DNA of 64,000 nucleotides. Source: Dasyornis broadbenti. Lineage: Eukaryota > Chordata > Aves > Passeriformes > Dasyornithidae. The notes under the pieces are model-generated. The model saw nothing but the letters and a program-made list of their open reading frames with translations. It did not search any database and had not been told where the DNA came from. The stretch spans positions 43,592-107,591 of the forward strand of contig VZRN01001157.1 of assembly GCA_013397935.1 (NCBI GenBank), written 5' to 3'. Both the position numbers and the translations under genes were made by a program. This document shows positions 23,681-37,600 of this stretch, one piece after another. The first letter of the stretch is position 1. Each line of letters begins with the position of its first letter.

Positions 23681-26600
23681 ACAGTAAATATTAGCAGGTG
23701 GAAACACTGTGGAGTTATAGCATTTAAGTCACCTAACTTATTTGGATAAGATCTTAGATGCATTTAGCAATGTATAGTCTGATTTCTTAAAAATATCAGC
23801 ACACTGCTCCTTAGAAAACACATTTGACAAATATCTTGCTTATACTGGATTGTAGCTAGGTAACATATGTGCATGTTTTGTTATTAGTCCCTCTGCTTGT
23901 TCTTAAACTGAACAATTTAAGAAACTAGAGATTTCAAGTCAATAATTAATGTAGTGGAATATGTACGTGAAAGGAAAGAGAGTCTAGAATGGAAAAAGGT
24001 GGAGAACAACTCGTAGAGAGTATCTGCTACTAATTTAGCTATTACTTTGAAGCAGAACACAAGGGAGTAGTGCTATTCACAAGCGTAAGGACTAAAGTTA
24101 AGTCTGGATCCTGCATAAGCTCTGTGAAATAGTCCTTTATATTTGTCCTGTACCTTTGCATATGAGACACCTACTGCCTGACCCAAGGGAAGACATTTCA
24201 AGCTTGCGATGATAAAGATGTAACTACATGGCACAGTGCAGCAAGTCAGTGCTGTATTGTGCTGGGTTTAAAAACTGAGAAGTGCAATTGTCAAACTGAA
24301 ACTGCTAAATAACGGCAGTTTAATATTTAGTTCTCATTTTCCAACTGATTCTTCATACTTTATTATGTTTAATCTTCCTTAGGAACATCATAGGATTAAA
24401 AATGCATATTAATTACACAGGGCTTTCAAATAGTGGGGGATTTTCTCATGAGCAAAAACTGTTCTTTCTGTACCAGTGTGACTGATAATAACATGTAGAT
24501 TTCACAACATTTACCCACTCAAGCAAAGAGCTTTCACGACAGAATCTGTAGCATGTATTAAGGTGAAAAATGGGGACAAAAAATTTAAAATCTTTGTGAG
24601 AAAATATAGTGCTGACATCTTTATTCTACATTTAGATAAACATAAACTGGCTGCCAGTCTCTCCATGTAGTGAGGTCTTAATATATTAATAGTCAGCTGA
24701 CAGAGAGAGACATGACACAAACACAGCTGTCTGGCTCAGAGACCAAGTAGCTATAAAGAAGAGTTGCAAGTTGCAGCTGCAGTTCTGTCATGTTTGAATA
24801 ATCAAATGTAAAGACACTCAAAAGGGATGCAAGTTGTTCATTCTTGCTTTTGTATGATTTCTGTCAATGCATGGTTGCTTTGATTCTCCATACATAGTGC
24901 TCTCTGCCCATGGGGAAAATAGCCATAATGTCCTTTTTTTTCTTTTTTTTGAAGCTGTATACATGAAAACCACCTCAATTAATCCCTTCACACTTTGTAC
25001 ACCCTTAACTTTGCTGCATTCTTCCAAAATCTTAATTTCTTTAGAAATGGAAAGAGGTTTCCAAATTTCAGAGTAAGTCATGGTTTTCAAATGTGTTATA
25101 TCACAATTCAAACGTCTGTGAGCTTCAGAACTTTGGGAAAGTGACTACAGTGACTATTTCTGTATTTTTTTTTTTTAATCCAAGTCAATCAAAATGCATT
25201 TTAAAAGGATCAGAATGTATCAAGTAAAGGGTAAACAAAAGTTTATGCTTGACTTTATTATCTTAGCAGGTATATTATATTAGCATCAGTTGGAGACTAT
25301 CTGTTCTAAATGCACACACATTAAAGAACAAGTTAAATATGGATTGCCTCCGACTTCCTGTTCCCAGCTCTTATTATTTGTGTAAATGCAGGGTCTATTT
25401 TACTTCCTTACCAGTAGAGGTCAAAGCTTGTACATAATGAATTCCTGGTTCACACAATGTATTTGCTTTTCATTCTGTATCTGGTAACAAAATCTATCTG
25501 ATTATTAAATTAACAGAGCTGTGATGTAACAAGTAGCAAATAATTTCATTTTTTCCAAGTCCGGTTTGAACATTAATTACAAAGCACAGATTTAGCCCAG
25601 TTGTGTGGCAATTATGAGTACTGCAATTAAGAGAATTCAGGATGTTTCAAATGACTTACTGAACTGAGTTCTAAGCTAGAAACATTTGAACCACAGCTGC
25701 TTTCATGTGTAATGCTTTCCATTCCTTTTCTGTATGGTATGGAGAAAAAGGGCATGCTGCTCAGGAGAAATACTGATGTATAATTCAGGATATTCCCTGA
25801 ATTTCCCTTGGAAAAGGAATAATGATTAGTTGTTAAAGCCTATAGGCTGAAAAAAAAAAATCTGACCTGCACTTTCACAAATTTTTGCTCATTGGATAAA
25901 TGTTCTCCATGTTAATGTAACTCAGAAGAAAAATATAGGTTGGGAATTAAAAATGTAAAATCAAATTGGTTTCAACATTTTCTATTTGGGAAAAAAGAGG
26001 GAGCACCCCAAGTCTGGATTTAGTTCAGCGTAAAGTCTGGTCTATCTCTAGGCTTTATATGAAGTAGTCATGAATACCTTTTTTTCTCTCTTCTACAAGC
26101 AAATGAAAAATGAGAGAATCAGTCTTCCTCTGCTGATTCCTTAATCACTAGAAGAGAAGTTTGGCCTTAAGAGAATCTGCACAGAATTTTGTTCATGATC
26201 ATAGTGTTTGAGAGAAATTTTAGTTGAAAAGTCAAAGGGAGACAGACATGAACAGAGGTGACAGTCCCTCTATGGTTTCTCTTTCCATGATCCTGTTATT
26301 CTGTTCTTTCTGTCAGCACTGTAGCTAAAATGACCAGAATTCAGGATTCTTATAGAACAAACTGTGCAGCTCAGACCACCCAGAGGTCAGAATGCAAACC
26401 AGTTTGAGTCCAGCATCAACAACACAGGATTCAGAAGCAGAAGATGATGTGTGGGAGCTGAGAGCAAGCAGAGTTTGTCTTCCGAGTGTTCCTGTGTAGG
26501 AAGGGTAACACAGTATCATAGTAGCAGGCATTGCTTTGTTTTGTGTGATTTATTTTTTTCCCCAAAAAGATTTTACTCCAGAAACACTTCAAATATTTTG

Positions 26601-29600
26601 TCCCAGTTTGTCCTCAGGGCAGCAGATTCGCTTCAGGGAACTGTGGGAGTGGCAGCTTTGTCAGTCTCTCATGGTGGCAGGACATAAAGAGTGAACGACA
26701 CCAGCCCAGCTCCCCACAGCTACAGAATCTGAGATGTGTTGGCTTTATGCCTCTGGCACCTGTGATGAACAAGGAGGTCTCAGGCCATTGTCTCCAACAA
26801 ATTATAATTAAAACTTAAATACCAATCAATGAAGTCATTACCACTTTTCGAAGCATGAGTTTTAAATTATTTTCTTTTTTTTTTTTTTTTTCTAACAGGT
26901 ATATGGGAAAGACTTGACTTTACAGTCATTTAGTTACAAAAGTACTTTTGGAACAGTATAAGAGTGCTCCTTTTGGAGCAGTGAAGGAGTGCTGTTACTT
27001 AATTCTTAGTTTGTGTTCACTTTCATCTATACACACTGTTAAACCATGAAATTAAATATGCCATAACACCTATAGCCACCGTGCCTCTGCATATTGCAAC
27101 CAAGCATAATTTACAATATTAAATGAAATTTTGCATTTAAATATCTGTAGGCAGCTACCCATTGACAGCAGAGATGGCTCCAACTGAATGGCAGCCCTAA
27201 CAGTCTATTCAATAGCAATTTTTTTCTGGTTGTGTCTGAGGTATCTCATCTAATTCAGAGGTATGAAGAAAAAAAGTTTTCTTGATTCTGGTGACCAAAA
27301 GGAAAGCAGAAAATGTGGATTTCTACTAAAACCGTAAGGTGGATTATTTAGTGTCTGATGGCAAAATCACACTGGACTTCTTTTAGGTCCTGTTGAGGGA
27401 AGGAGTTTAGGTATACAAAAAGCATGAAGAAAGGCAGCTGGAAAGGCACACACAGTTAAATACCAGGAAATTCTAAAGGTGGGACATAGGCTGAGGATGA
27501 GGGATAAGCTGGTCATGATTTTTTTGTGAATACTTCTCAGCCAAAAATTTCTTATTTACCACAATTGGAATGTTCTCAGAATATGTATCTGTTTTACTGC
27601 CGGTTTCTTGGGAAGGCATCTTGGCAGCAGGGACAACCAGCTGGCTGTGCTGCCTGCCAGCTACTCACAGCTAGACAGGAGCCCCTGGTGCGTGCCATAA
27701 GCTTAGCCCAGGGAAGCTGCACTGTATGGGATCCTCTAGCTCCCTGGCTAGCTTACCTGACAGTCAAGGATGAGAAACAGGAAGAAAAAATGGGAGCTTG
27801 TTTTCTTCTGTTTAGGATGCTAATGCCAGTTACGTTGTTTTTTTGGTTTATTTTTAAATAGTGGAATGGTAATGGAATTACTTTGTGTAAGGTAAAGCTC
27901 CGCTAATAGAAAATGAATAGTTTTACCTTGAGACAATCTATACCAAAAAAGCCCTAGTAGTTTCCCTGGTTTGTCAGACTTTGTTACAAGAAATTTTACA
28001 GCTCATTGGATTGTAGATAGAAACTAAGGTTGCCCTGCCAGTCATATTGAATGTCCCAGTCATAAAGAATAAAAGATAACCCAGCTGTTTTCAAGAGCCT
28101 TATTTTATGTAATTCTGATACAGCATTTATAAGACAATAAATGTTATATTCATTATATACATAAGTGATTCAATCATTAATATTCTTAAATAATTACTTG
28201 AAGGCCAGTCATCTAAAATAATTTGGAAGTTAAAGTACATATGGTTTTAATAGTATCATATTAAAACAAAATATCTTACAATTATTCAGAATTTGAATGA
28301 GATAGAAAATAAAATTTCAGAGCTCAAAGTCAAAACCCACCAGCTCAGCTGTTGTGTCAGATTGCTGTCAAGCTGTAGCCTGGATCTTTGCATTCCACTA
28401 AGAGCAATGGAAACTTACAGGCACAGGCTTCCAAAGCTGGAAATTACTTGTACACCCACAGGGAGTAGGGCTAATCAAATGCTGTATTTTGGTCTGACTC
28501 TTAAAAAAGATATGTAGCTATTTATCAAAAAAGAATATGCAAGGCTGTTAAAATAATATATAGTGTATGTTATATTAGAGTATATTACTGGAAGTGGAAT
28601 GTTTTCTTAGTGATCTTCATAAAAGTGCCAAAATATTCTGTAATTGATATACCTAAAAATTCTTGGAGTAATTAAACTGTAGACAAGATAGTCTATTACT
28701 TACAGTGTTATAACTTTCTCAGTTTGCATAATATCTGGCTTACATAAATTTCTTTGACATTTCAAAAATCTCCCAGATGTGTAGATGATGCTGAAAAGTA
28801 AATTATACTGCAATAGTGAGAAACTGTTACTGGATACTATATATGGCCACAACAATCTCTGCTCTCTTGTACAACAGCAGTTTCTGACAACTGATGTTGT
28901 TACTAAATCTATTATAATTATTAAATGGGAAAAAACCACACATTAATTAGGGATGTCATTCTCTCACTACAGCTGGACAGACTTTTTTTGACAAAGCTCT
29001 TCCACATAATATAATTATTTAAGTACTGCAAACTCAGTCACTTTTCATAGTCCTCAAGCAAATGCTTTTTCTTGGTCTGGAGTCTTGACTTAAATGCAGT
29101 TGTAGATGGATGCTTTTGATTAACTGTGCTCACATCATCATTGGATGTCTCCATAAAATAATAATTTACTGAATCATAAAGATTTAGACTGATCCACTGA
29201 AATCCCTTCCAGGGTAGCAGAAGGTAGTACCTTTATCCTGACTTCTCAGATAGAATGAGTTCAGCTAAGGATGTTGCTACAAACAGGGGGAATTGAAAAC
29301 AGCTATATTTTGGGTAAATATTGTCAATAACTTTTGTCAGTATTTGCATTTCTTGAGAATTTTGTAAGCTTCATATAATAAAGACATAAAAGGTTTCAGT
29401 AAACGTAAAGGCTACAGAGAAAAGCTTGAAGGCACAGTAATAGAAGAGGAAAATTAACTGTTATCTGTGATCTTAGTTCCACAATATCTCAGTCTGCTAC
29501 CTTTAATAGTAAAAGTGCTGCTCTCGAGTGCCCAGCTCTTCAAATGAGCAAGTGATAAAATGCTCATTGATGTCAGCTGCTTTAATTTATTACTGCTTGA

Positions 29601-31429
29601 CAAAAAGATTATGAAAATATATTTTTTAAAAAAAATTCCTATTTGACAACAGTGATGAAATTTTTTTGTCTTTTCTGCCAGAGAAGGGCAAATTTCTGTC
29701 TGACACTATCAGTTATAAAGTTTGAGTTGCTAGGGAGCAGTGTAGTCCCTTATCTTCATAAAGAAGATGCTTCCTAGAAGTGGAAAAAATGAAATTCTGT
29801 TTTGAATTTCATTAATAAGAACTTAGAGCTGATTTGTCAGAAATAATGTGATATGTACAGTTGTGAAATCTTAATTATATATTTATCTTAGTATCAGTCT
29901 GGTTAGAGGCTGTTTTGAGGACTTAATATTTTTTTACTTTGATCATGATTTTCAGAAGTGACAAGTGATTTTGTTCGTTTACACTGGGGTTTTTATAAGG
30001 CAGAAGCAGAAAATTTTCAACAGAAATTTTTAAAGTTAGGGTAGTAGTTCTATTATCAGCAGCCATATACTTTATCCTTCTGTTCCTGGGGAGAGGAATG
30101 GAAAGTAGTAAAGGCCAAAAAAATTCCCAAAAACCAAAAAGGCAGACCTTCATGTCAATTAAAATTCAATGTCTTCATTTTAATTACAACCAGGTTGAGC
30201 TAGGACTGAAATTAAGTCATGGTCTCTCCTGCTTCTTCCCATCACTCAGAAGGAGTAACTTGGAGAACTTGTCTGTGTTTCCCCTTCCTCCTCCACCCTT
30301 TGCTCTCCCCTGATCTGACCTTACCTCACCTTCCCTTCCCTTCCTGGGCACTTAATGCACTGTCCCTGGGTGCTAGAAGCAGAGGCAAGCACCAGGGCAG
30401 GCACAGCGTTGGCTGCTGTGGGCATGGCTTGTGATCCAGTCGATGTGAGATAGGTGAGAGTGGCAGAGGGAGGCACCTATTGTGCAGGGAGATTGCCAAG
30501 GAAAAGGCCCCGTGTATTTCCACTTTCTTCAGAGGCTCACCTAAGTATTGCGTGGGTGAAATAGGAAAGACTGAAGATTCATATGGAGACATAACCCATG
30601 CATTTTATATTTTATGTGGAAAGTTTTCTTATATCAAGACTACTTTTTCCACAAGTAATTATTGTGCTAATGAAAAATGACAGGATCAAGCAGGTTCTTG
30701 TTTTACTATCAAATCAGTGGTGGCAGTGATGCTTTGAACTTATCCAGTGCACTCAACATTTCACCTATAATGTGGAGAGATCCACATTAATGTAACAGTA
30801 GTAGAATTGATCTTCTATGATGTTGATGGGAAGGTGGAGATGAACTTGTGAAAGTTGCCAAAGTACCACAGTGCAATAGTCTGTCCTGGAACACAGATTG
30901 CCCTCTGCCCTTGACAGTGCTAAGGTGGTGGGCAAGAGCTAACTCCTTTGCATAGTCAGGAAATCGGCTGTACCATGGACAGACCTTTTTACCACAGCAA
31001 AGTTTATCATTTTGCTTAAAATGTCACACAAGGGAGAGATGAATACAATCACCCAGGAGAGTGAATAAAAGGTAATGAAAGAAGAATTAATAAAAAAATC
31101 TGAGTTCTGTATCTCTGTTAATTTTTGTCTTACCATCTTTTATCCACAGTCTCCAGCACTCCAAAACTCCAGCACTTCATTCTTCCACTTCGTGTACTGG
31201 TCCAATATTATTCCTTTCCTTATCAGCTAGTAATCATAATTTGTGTATTATTTGTCTTATTGCTTTTAGGTGTAATACCAAATTTGTTCAGTAAATGCAG
31301 TTAAAAGTGTTTGAGCTGTTACAAATAGAAGCCGTTATAAAAACCTTGTAAGAATGATAATGAACTGGATGAGGTTTGCATTTTCTTTTTTCTTCTTTTT
31401 TTTTAGGTGGCTTTTAGGTGTGTTGAACT
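23681..31429. other. Intergenic DNA upstream of MUC6, no gene recognised
   Basis: AT-rich sequence. A GC-richer patch at about 27,600-27,760 and T-runs at about 25,166 and 26,874 stand out. I checked for signal-peptide or vWD-type exons on both strands and found none. Confidence 0.5.
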
Positions 31430-31435
31430 TGATAA
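31430..31435 (+). promoter_or_regulatory. GATA-type motif upstream of MUC6
   Basis: TGATAA fits the WGATAR consensus about 86 bases upstream of the TATA box. GATA factors act in gut epithelium, where mammalian MUC6 is expressed, so the site is plausible. A six-base match is weak on its own. Confidence 0.3.
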
Positions 31436-31515
31436 AGAGGAGATCCTGTTTGGCGGGTACTCTGCTGTTGCAATTTCTGCAAGCTGTGGGAATGAGGGAG
31501 GGCATTTCAATTCCA

Positions 31516-31524
31516 TATATAAAG
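31516..31524 (+). promoter_or_regulatory. MUC6 core promoter, TATA box
   Basis: TATATAAAG lies about 110 bases before the start codon. The expected transcription start is near 31,545-31,550, giving a 5' UTR of roughly 80 bases with no need for a noncoding first exon. The link to MUC6 rests on position and on the consensus match. Confidence 0.75.
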
Positions 31525-31626
31525 CATCCAAGCTTGAAGAGGGCAGCCTAGAAAGTGGCAGCATTGGCACTGCCCGCTTGGAACGGAGGAAAGCTCTGAG
31601 AACACCCCCCAGGTGGGGCATGCATC

Positions 31627-31678
31627 ATGCACCCAACACTAATACTGCTCATCTTCTGCAGTTTTCTGCAATCTGCCG
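31627..31678 (+). CDS. MUC6 exon 1: signal peptide
   Basis: Residues 1-17 plus one base (phase 1). MHPTLILLIFCSFLQSA is a typical hydrophobic signal; cleavage is likely after SAA, formed with exon 2. The donor is gtaagt. I chose this ATG because it is in frame with exon 2 and gives the signal peptide. Confidence 0.93.
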
Positions 31679-34600
31679 GTAAGTCCAAGGTGCCTGGGCT
31701 CCTCTTGGTACAGAGTTTGAAGGAAAATACTGAAACAATATAGAAACAAAGGGGGTGACTCCATTATAGTATTACAGCACATGAGGTTCAGGTTTTGCTC
31801 TCCTTTCCCATAACCTGCAGAATTCAGTTTACACGTTTTCTTCTCCTTTGCTTCATCTTAAAACACAACTGATTATTTAATAAACACATGACTGAAATAA
31901 AACAATCTGTTCTTAACTTTTTCAGAAAAGTGGTTACTGATTTGTTGGATCATTCCCTGAAGTTCATTCCCTAGATATGGGAATATTTTTCAATGGACTT
32001 TTGTTGTGTTTCCAAGTTGCCAAGTGCCTTCATCTTTCAGATGTTCATGATACAGTGTCCTAGCGATGTCATTGTGGATATAAATTGTATGTCTTCTGTG
32101 TAGAGTGATAATCAAAATAGTTTTTCTTTGTTATGTGAACCGCATAAAATATTAAGTATGAGCTGTGTGATGGCATTTCTTTTTTGAAGAATGATATGAT
32201 AGAAAGAATCCTGTGCTGGAAAACGGGCAAATGGTTCCAGTCTAAAAATTTTACATGACTCTTAACATATTCCCCCATACATTATTCAATATAGTTATTC
32301 AATCTTTTAAAGGACTCTGTCTTATTTTTTTGATCCATCCTACTAGAATACCAGATGAATGTGTAATTTCTAAGAAAGACTTGATAGGTAAGTTCATTGA
32401 CTCTGTAGCTACTCTGACTTCTCACTCATGATTCCTCCTGTGATGTTTTCAATGGATTTTTTGAGAATGAGCCTTTTTCACCATGGTTTGGCATCGCTTG
32501 AGGGGTATTTTAATCTCTTCTGTATATTCTCTTTAATTACCAATTATTACAGTTACAATTTCAAGAACAGGTTTCAAGCTGCTAAAAAGCATACTTCACT
32601 TGCTTTAGTTTCAACAAAGTTAAATTTATTTCTTCTGTATTGTGTTTACTGCATGTAATGAACCATATAGTTCAAATTGCATGGAGACATTTATTACTCT
32701 TAAGTCATTGACTTAAACTGTAGCACAAAAATAATTAAACTATGAGCAACTCGACCCTGTAGTAGACTCTGAGAGCCAATTTCTAACCTCAGCTGTATTG
32801 TTATAAATCAGGTGTAACTCAAGTCACTGTATTTGCACCATTGTAACCAATATCAAGTCAATTACCTAAACATGGCTCCTAACCCCAAGTTTTGCTGCCT
32901 GCAAGATCTTAATCTACATTACTTCCTATGTTAGATAATAGATGTGTTAATATAAATACTAAATCTTGCAATCAAATAGAAAATTGTTGTAGACTCTTAC
33001 ACAGCCACAAGCTTTATATATAAACTTGACAGTTAAACAGGACCTTTTTGTACAAAAGACTAAGTTGAATTTAAAGATAGAATTCGTAGAAGTGGGATCT
33101 AGAAAAATCTTACAGAACAATTTTCTCCTTAGGGACGTATCAATATTTCAGGGCCTTAGTATGCTGTGCAAGGTTGGAGACAGTGAAAACAGATTTCATT
33201 CTGTCAAAGAAAGATTTGAAATCAGACAATTTTTGGATGTTGATCGGTATGTTCTAAAACTGGACAACATGCAGGGTGCTCATTGTTTTGAACTCTAGAT
33301 CCAAACCTGTCTCTTTAAAATGAGTTAAATCAAAGCCAGGAGTTAACGTCTCCTCTTCATGGATCTGGATCCAAATTCCATACCTTAAGTCCATCTCTAG
33401 CTAGAAATGTAAATATTGATTGTAAGGACATATATTGGATTATTTGATATGAGCTCTGATGGAAACTGATAACTGAAGAAAACTGGTGAACACACATTAG
33501 CTTGAGGAAAAAAAAAAATCTACAGAAGCTTAACCGCCAGTTAAAACTCATAGTTCAAGCCTTTACTTAATAAGAGATGCTGGTTCATTGATTAAATTGA
33601 GACTTCATCCCTTTAGCTATTTCAGTAGTCAAAACTGTGCATGGATCCTTTTGAGAGGTTTATGTACAGTCATGACACCTATTTTTCTAAATATGTAACT
33701 ATGAAGTTACCTTGATTTATGCTATTCAGACCTCTATGTTTGCAAGAGACAAAGGGAGTTAATAATTCCATATTGAAGAGAAATTGTCATGAGCATGTGC
33801 AATTGATTATTCATATTACAGCTACAGCTCTAGCAGTACCCGCACTGCTAAATTTAATTTTAGGTTTATATCATCTTTTTTAAAGCTCTTGTCCTTTATG
33901 GAACATCTGACATTTCAACATTTCTGTTTGTCCCAAATTAGAAGATAAAAATGGAACCCTTTACAGAACAGAAATCCTAAATTACTTCTGTTTGAAAGTA
34001 CAAAGATTTCATTTCAAAGTTTGTTTTTCATTTGTTTATCTGATGTGAAATATTTTGATTGAAGTCATTACAACATAAAATTGTATTTTCCCATAGGGAT
34101 ATTTCATAGTAACCATTGTATAGGAAGAAAATTCCTTATTTCTTCATCGTAAGTCACATTCCCTGACTGGGTTGTATTGCTGCCATGAACTAGACAGGCT
34201 GATGACACAGAAACTGCACTTCAACAGATATAATTCTCAAGGAAGTTGGCCAGCTGGAGTAGAATGGGAATTGAAAGTAAAACTTTCCTTTATCCAAGAG
34301 AAGTGAAACTCTGGTTAAAGTTCTATTGGGATAATTCAAAATAAGTATTTCATGTCATTTCTCAAAGGAAAACAGAATACTTGCAGTAATAATAAAATGT
34401 CAGTAAGGAAGATTTCAGTTCTTTAGAAATCTCATTTAACTAGGAACAGACTTTTAAATGAAAAATTCTTAAATGATTGTAAAATACAGCTTCTGCATGG
34501 GGCCTTCATACATCTGTACAATCTGCCATTTGTGTGCTTGTGAATGGTTGATAACATTGCCAGGAAGATTTAACTAATCTCTTTGGAGTTAAGAGTGAGA

Positions 34601-37600
34601 AAAAGAATGTAAATGCTGAGAATAATTACTGTACTGTAATTAGTATAATAATATGATCTGTCAGGATACAGACTAATTGGCAGATAGTCAGCAAATGGCT
34701 CTGTATTTGTTTTATTAACTATTCTTTGGGCAAAAAGTTAAAGTGGATTTCATATCCTTAGTTAGTTTCAGTATAAGTCTTGTACACCTCCATGTAATCC
34801 AGGATGATTATTATGTCCAAATTTAGTTAAATACCAAACCTGAAGTATTTGTTATGTTTTGTTTGCCGTGCTTAGCTGTTTGAGTTTGAAAAGGTAACAA
34901 ACAAGCTGTGTAAACTGAGTTGTCTGTTCTTGCCCATTAATTATTAGATATTTTTCTGTATATCAAGCTCTCATCTGACTTGAAGTAATGTTTTAGACAT
35001 ATATTCAATTCCTGCAAATCAAATATCCTTGGAAGGCATCTGTTACACACTCATAAATCCCATTAATGTAGTGTTTGAAGTTTAGGATTAAACTGTAAAG
35101 ATTGGAAAACTGTTAAACCAACAATAATAAATTATTGAACAAATGGAGGTATCAAAACCCTCAATTTTTCAATGGAGGGTTTTCAGTTTTTCCGTTTTCA
35201 GGGGTTCAAAAAGGCAGCAGTAACTCTAGGCATGAAGGGTGTTAGCTTGAAAGCCACAAACAGACTGTTCTTTTTTGTGGTGTACTTACTGTGATACATG
35301 GTTCACTAGGAACTTGGAAGGAGCTTGCTGGATTTTGGAAATGCCTGCTGAGTTGCAGGCCAACCATGGAGGCTGTACTAAAACACTGGCAAAATTTCAA
35401 ACTATTATTAGCCCATGCTGACCATTCTAGATGAGAAGGCAGCTTGAGTAGGATCTACAATGATTTTCTGATGAATGTGTCAGACAGCTTGGGAGTGGCT
35501 GAGATCAATGCCGTTTTAAGCTATTAGAACATTTGGGGTGGGAGCACTTCTGTCACTGAACTTATATCCTTGATTTATTTCCCTTATGCCTAAATATTCA
35601 TTTAGAATAACAGTGTAGTATTTTATCTCTTAAAAACTTAGATTAGTTTATCCACATAACGTCTTTTTTCAACAAGTATTGTTCCAGAGAAGAATTGAGG
35701 CATAGACTGATGGGAATTTTGGAGATGTCTGGATCTGAGATCCAAAGTGAAAGCATGTTCTGAACGACTCAGTTCCAAAATTCCCTCCTGTGCTTTTACC
35801 TAATCTTACATAAAAGGCAGAACCTCAACCGTTTTCCTGCAGTCCTTGAGGTACCACACAGCAAATATTGCCTTACCTTCAGCAGCACAGCATGGAATTG
35901 GCTGAGAGTCTGCTACAGCTTGTGGGCTCCCTGGAGGCTTCCACTCACTGCAGGATCTAAGGATGCAACAGAACCCTGCAGAGCTGTAGTATATATAGAT
36001 ATGTATGTAGATTTGGCCAGGTTTATTTGATTAAAGCAACTTTCTGCCACAACATTTTCTATGTTGCAAAAGATCCTAAACATGTAATAGAGAATTACAT
36101 GGGTTCTATGAGATATCTGTTCTCACTATCTAAGAAATACTAAACAAACTTTAAAGATGAGTAGCATATTTCTGAAGCACCCCAGGTCTTTATTCCTGCA
36201 TCTTGGGCACCACATTGCACTCAGCATTTGCTAAACATTCCTTGGCTTCTCCTAAGCAAACAAGGCTTTGCGAAGGGGTGCGTGGAAGGGAGCAGGTGAC
36301 AGCTTTCATCATTCTGCCCTAATGTGAGCAGCAAAATCAACAACTACGTCTGGGGATTTCCTACTCTTCAGCTGCAGATCCCATGGTTCTTGTGAAGAAC
36401 ACATGGGACAATACTTTTCCCATATTTTCACACTTTTGGCTATTCCCTCCACTATTCGTACCCAGATAGTGAAGCTAGAATTCAAAAACATGAGGGAGGA
36501 TTTATCCCACTTTTTTTAAAGGAACATAGGCTTTTAGTATGAAATACAGGACGTTACATAGGATTTCTGGCAAACTTTGATAACATTTGAGCAGCACAGA
36601 AGGATTTTCTATTACTTAATTATATGAAACATGATTTTCTTTAATAACTTCCATTCAGATTTATGTGACAGAACACAATTCATATGTGCTTGCCCTGCTT
36701 TGACTGGTAGCATGCTTAAAAAGAAGTAAATAAATATACAAATATTCAACTTCCTTTTGCTCAGAGGATAACTTCATCGTGTTGTCTTTTTCCTTTCACA
36801 GCTTTTGAAGGAAATTATTGGCCCCACATTTTTCTCCAAAAACAGAAGGAATCTCTGCAAAGAAGTAAGTGACTGACCTGGTATTCAATGTTTGCATTCA
36901 AGTGTGAGTGATAACTCTATTCAGCATCAATTCTGTATTGCAGTAGGCACTGTACAAAACACATAATAAAAATAAGTCTTTGCCTCAAGGAGCATATGTT
37001 TTGAAGCATTAAATTCTAGAAATTCTGAATGAAGACTTTGCATGTAAAAAGATTGTAAAATGCCTTGTCTCTTTCTGGTAAGTTTTAAACTAAAGGGAAA
37101 GTTATTTAGTGTGCCATGCTGAGGTTTGATGCCTAAGCATAGAAACTGTGAGCAGCTTAGTAGCCTTCTACATTTAGAAATACGCTGTTGAGATAATTTG
37201 TGTGGTAAATTTGGTATTTATTCTTACATATTACTGTCTAATATTATCTAAAAATTTATTATATGGATTCTTTTGACATTGCAAAATTCAGGAAACTAAA
37301 CAAAGCTTATTCTCCATACAGATTAGGTCTGTGAAAATTATTTTAAAGATTTCAGGTTAGAACAAACTTTTATGCAATGAACAATCAGAGTATGGAATAC
37401 TGCTTCCTCACCCTTATAGCCAGCAGCCAGAGGGGAGTCAGAGTAAGGATGGAGCTCTGCTTCAAGGTTCAGCTGTGCCAGCTGCTGCCACACTTCTGGT
37501 AGTTTACCAGCAGTTTTCCCTTAACTCCAAAGAATGGCTTGTGTGCATCCATCCAAATCTGTATCCAAAATTAACTCCAGCCACCTACTTGCTGTAAATT

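Larger units (their letters stand above)
31620..36808 (+). other. Short upstream ORF overlapping the MUC6 start
   Basis: An ATG at 31,620 lies 7 bases before the MUC6 ATG and in a different frame. It has G at -3, while the MUC6 ATG has A at -3. In the spliced mRNA it reads 21 codons through exon 1, crosses the junction at 31,678/36,802 and stops at TGA at 36,806-36,808 in exon 2. It therefore overlaps the main start and could lower initiation there. Whether ribosomes use it is unknown. Confidence 0.45.

Noticed and set aside
23387..23763. Overlapping open frames on both strands
   Set aside because: They arise from the TA/TG microsatellite and its flanks; no protein-like features.
1..31429. 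Exons of divergent MUC2 on the minus strand
   Set aside because: I searched the minus strand for vWD starts (GGxFxTFD), CGLCG and C8/TIL cysteine patterns with splice sites and saw none.
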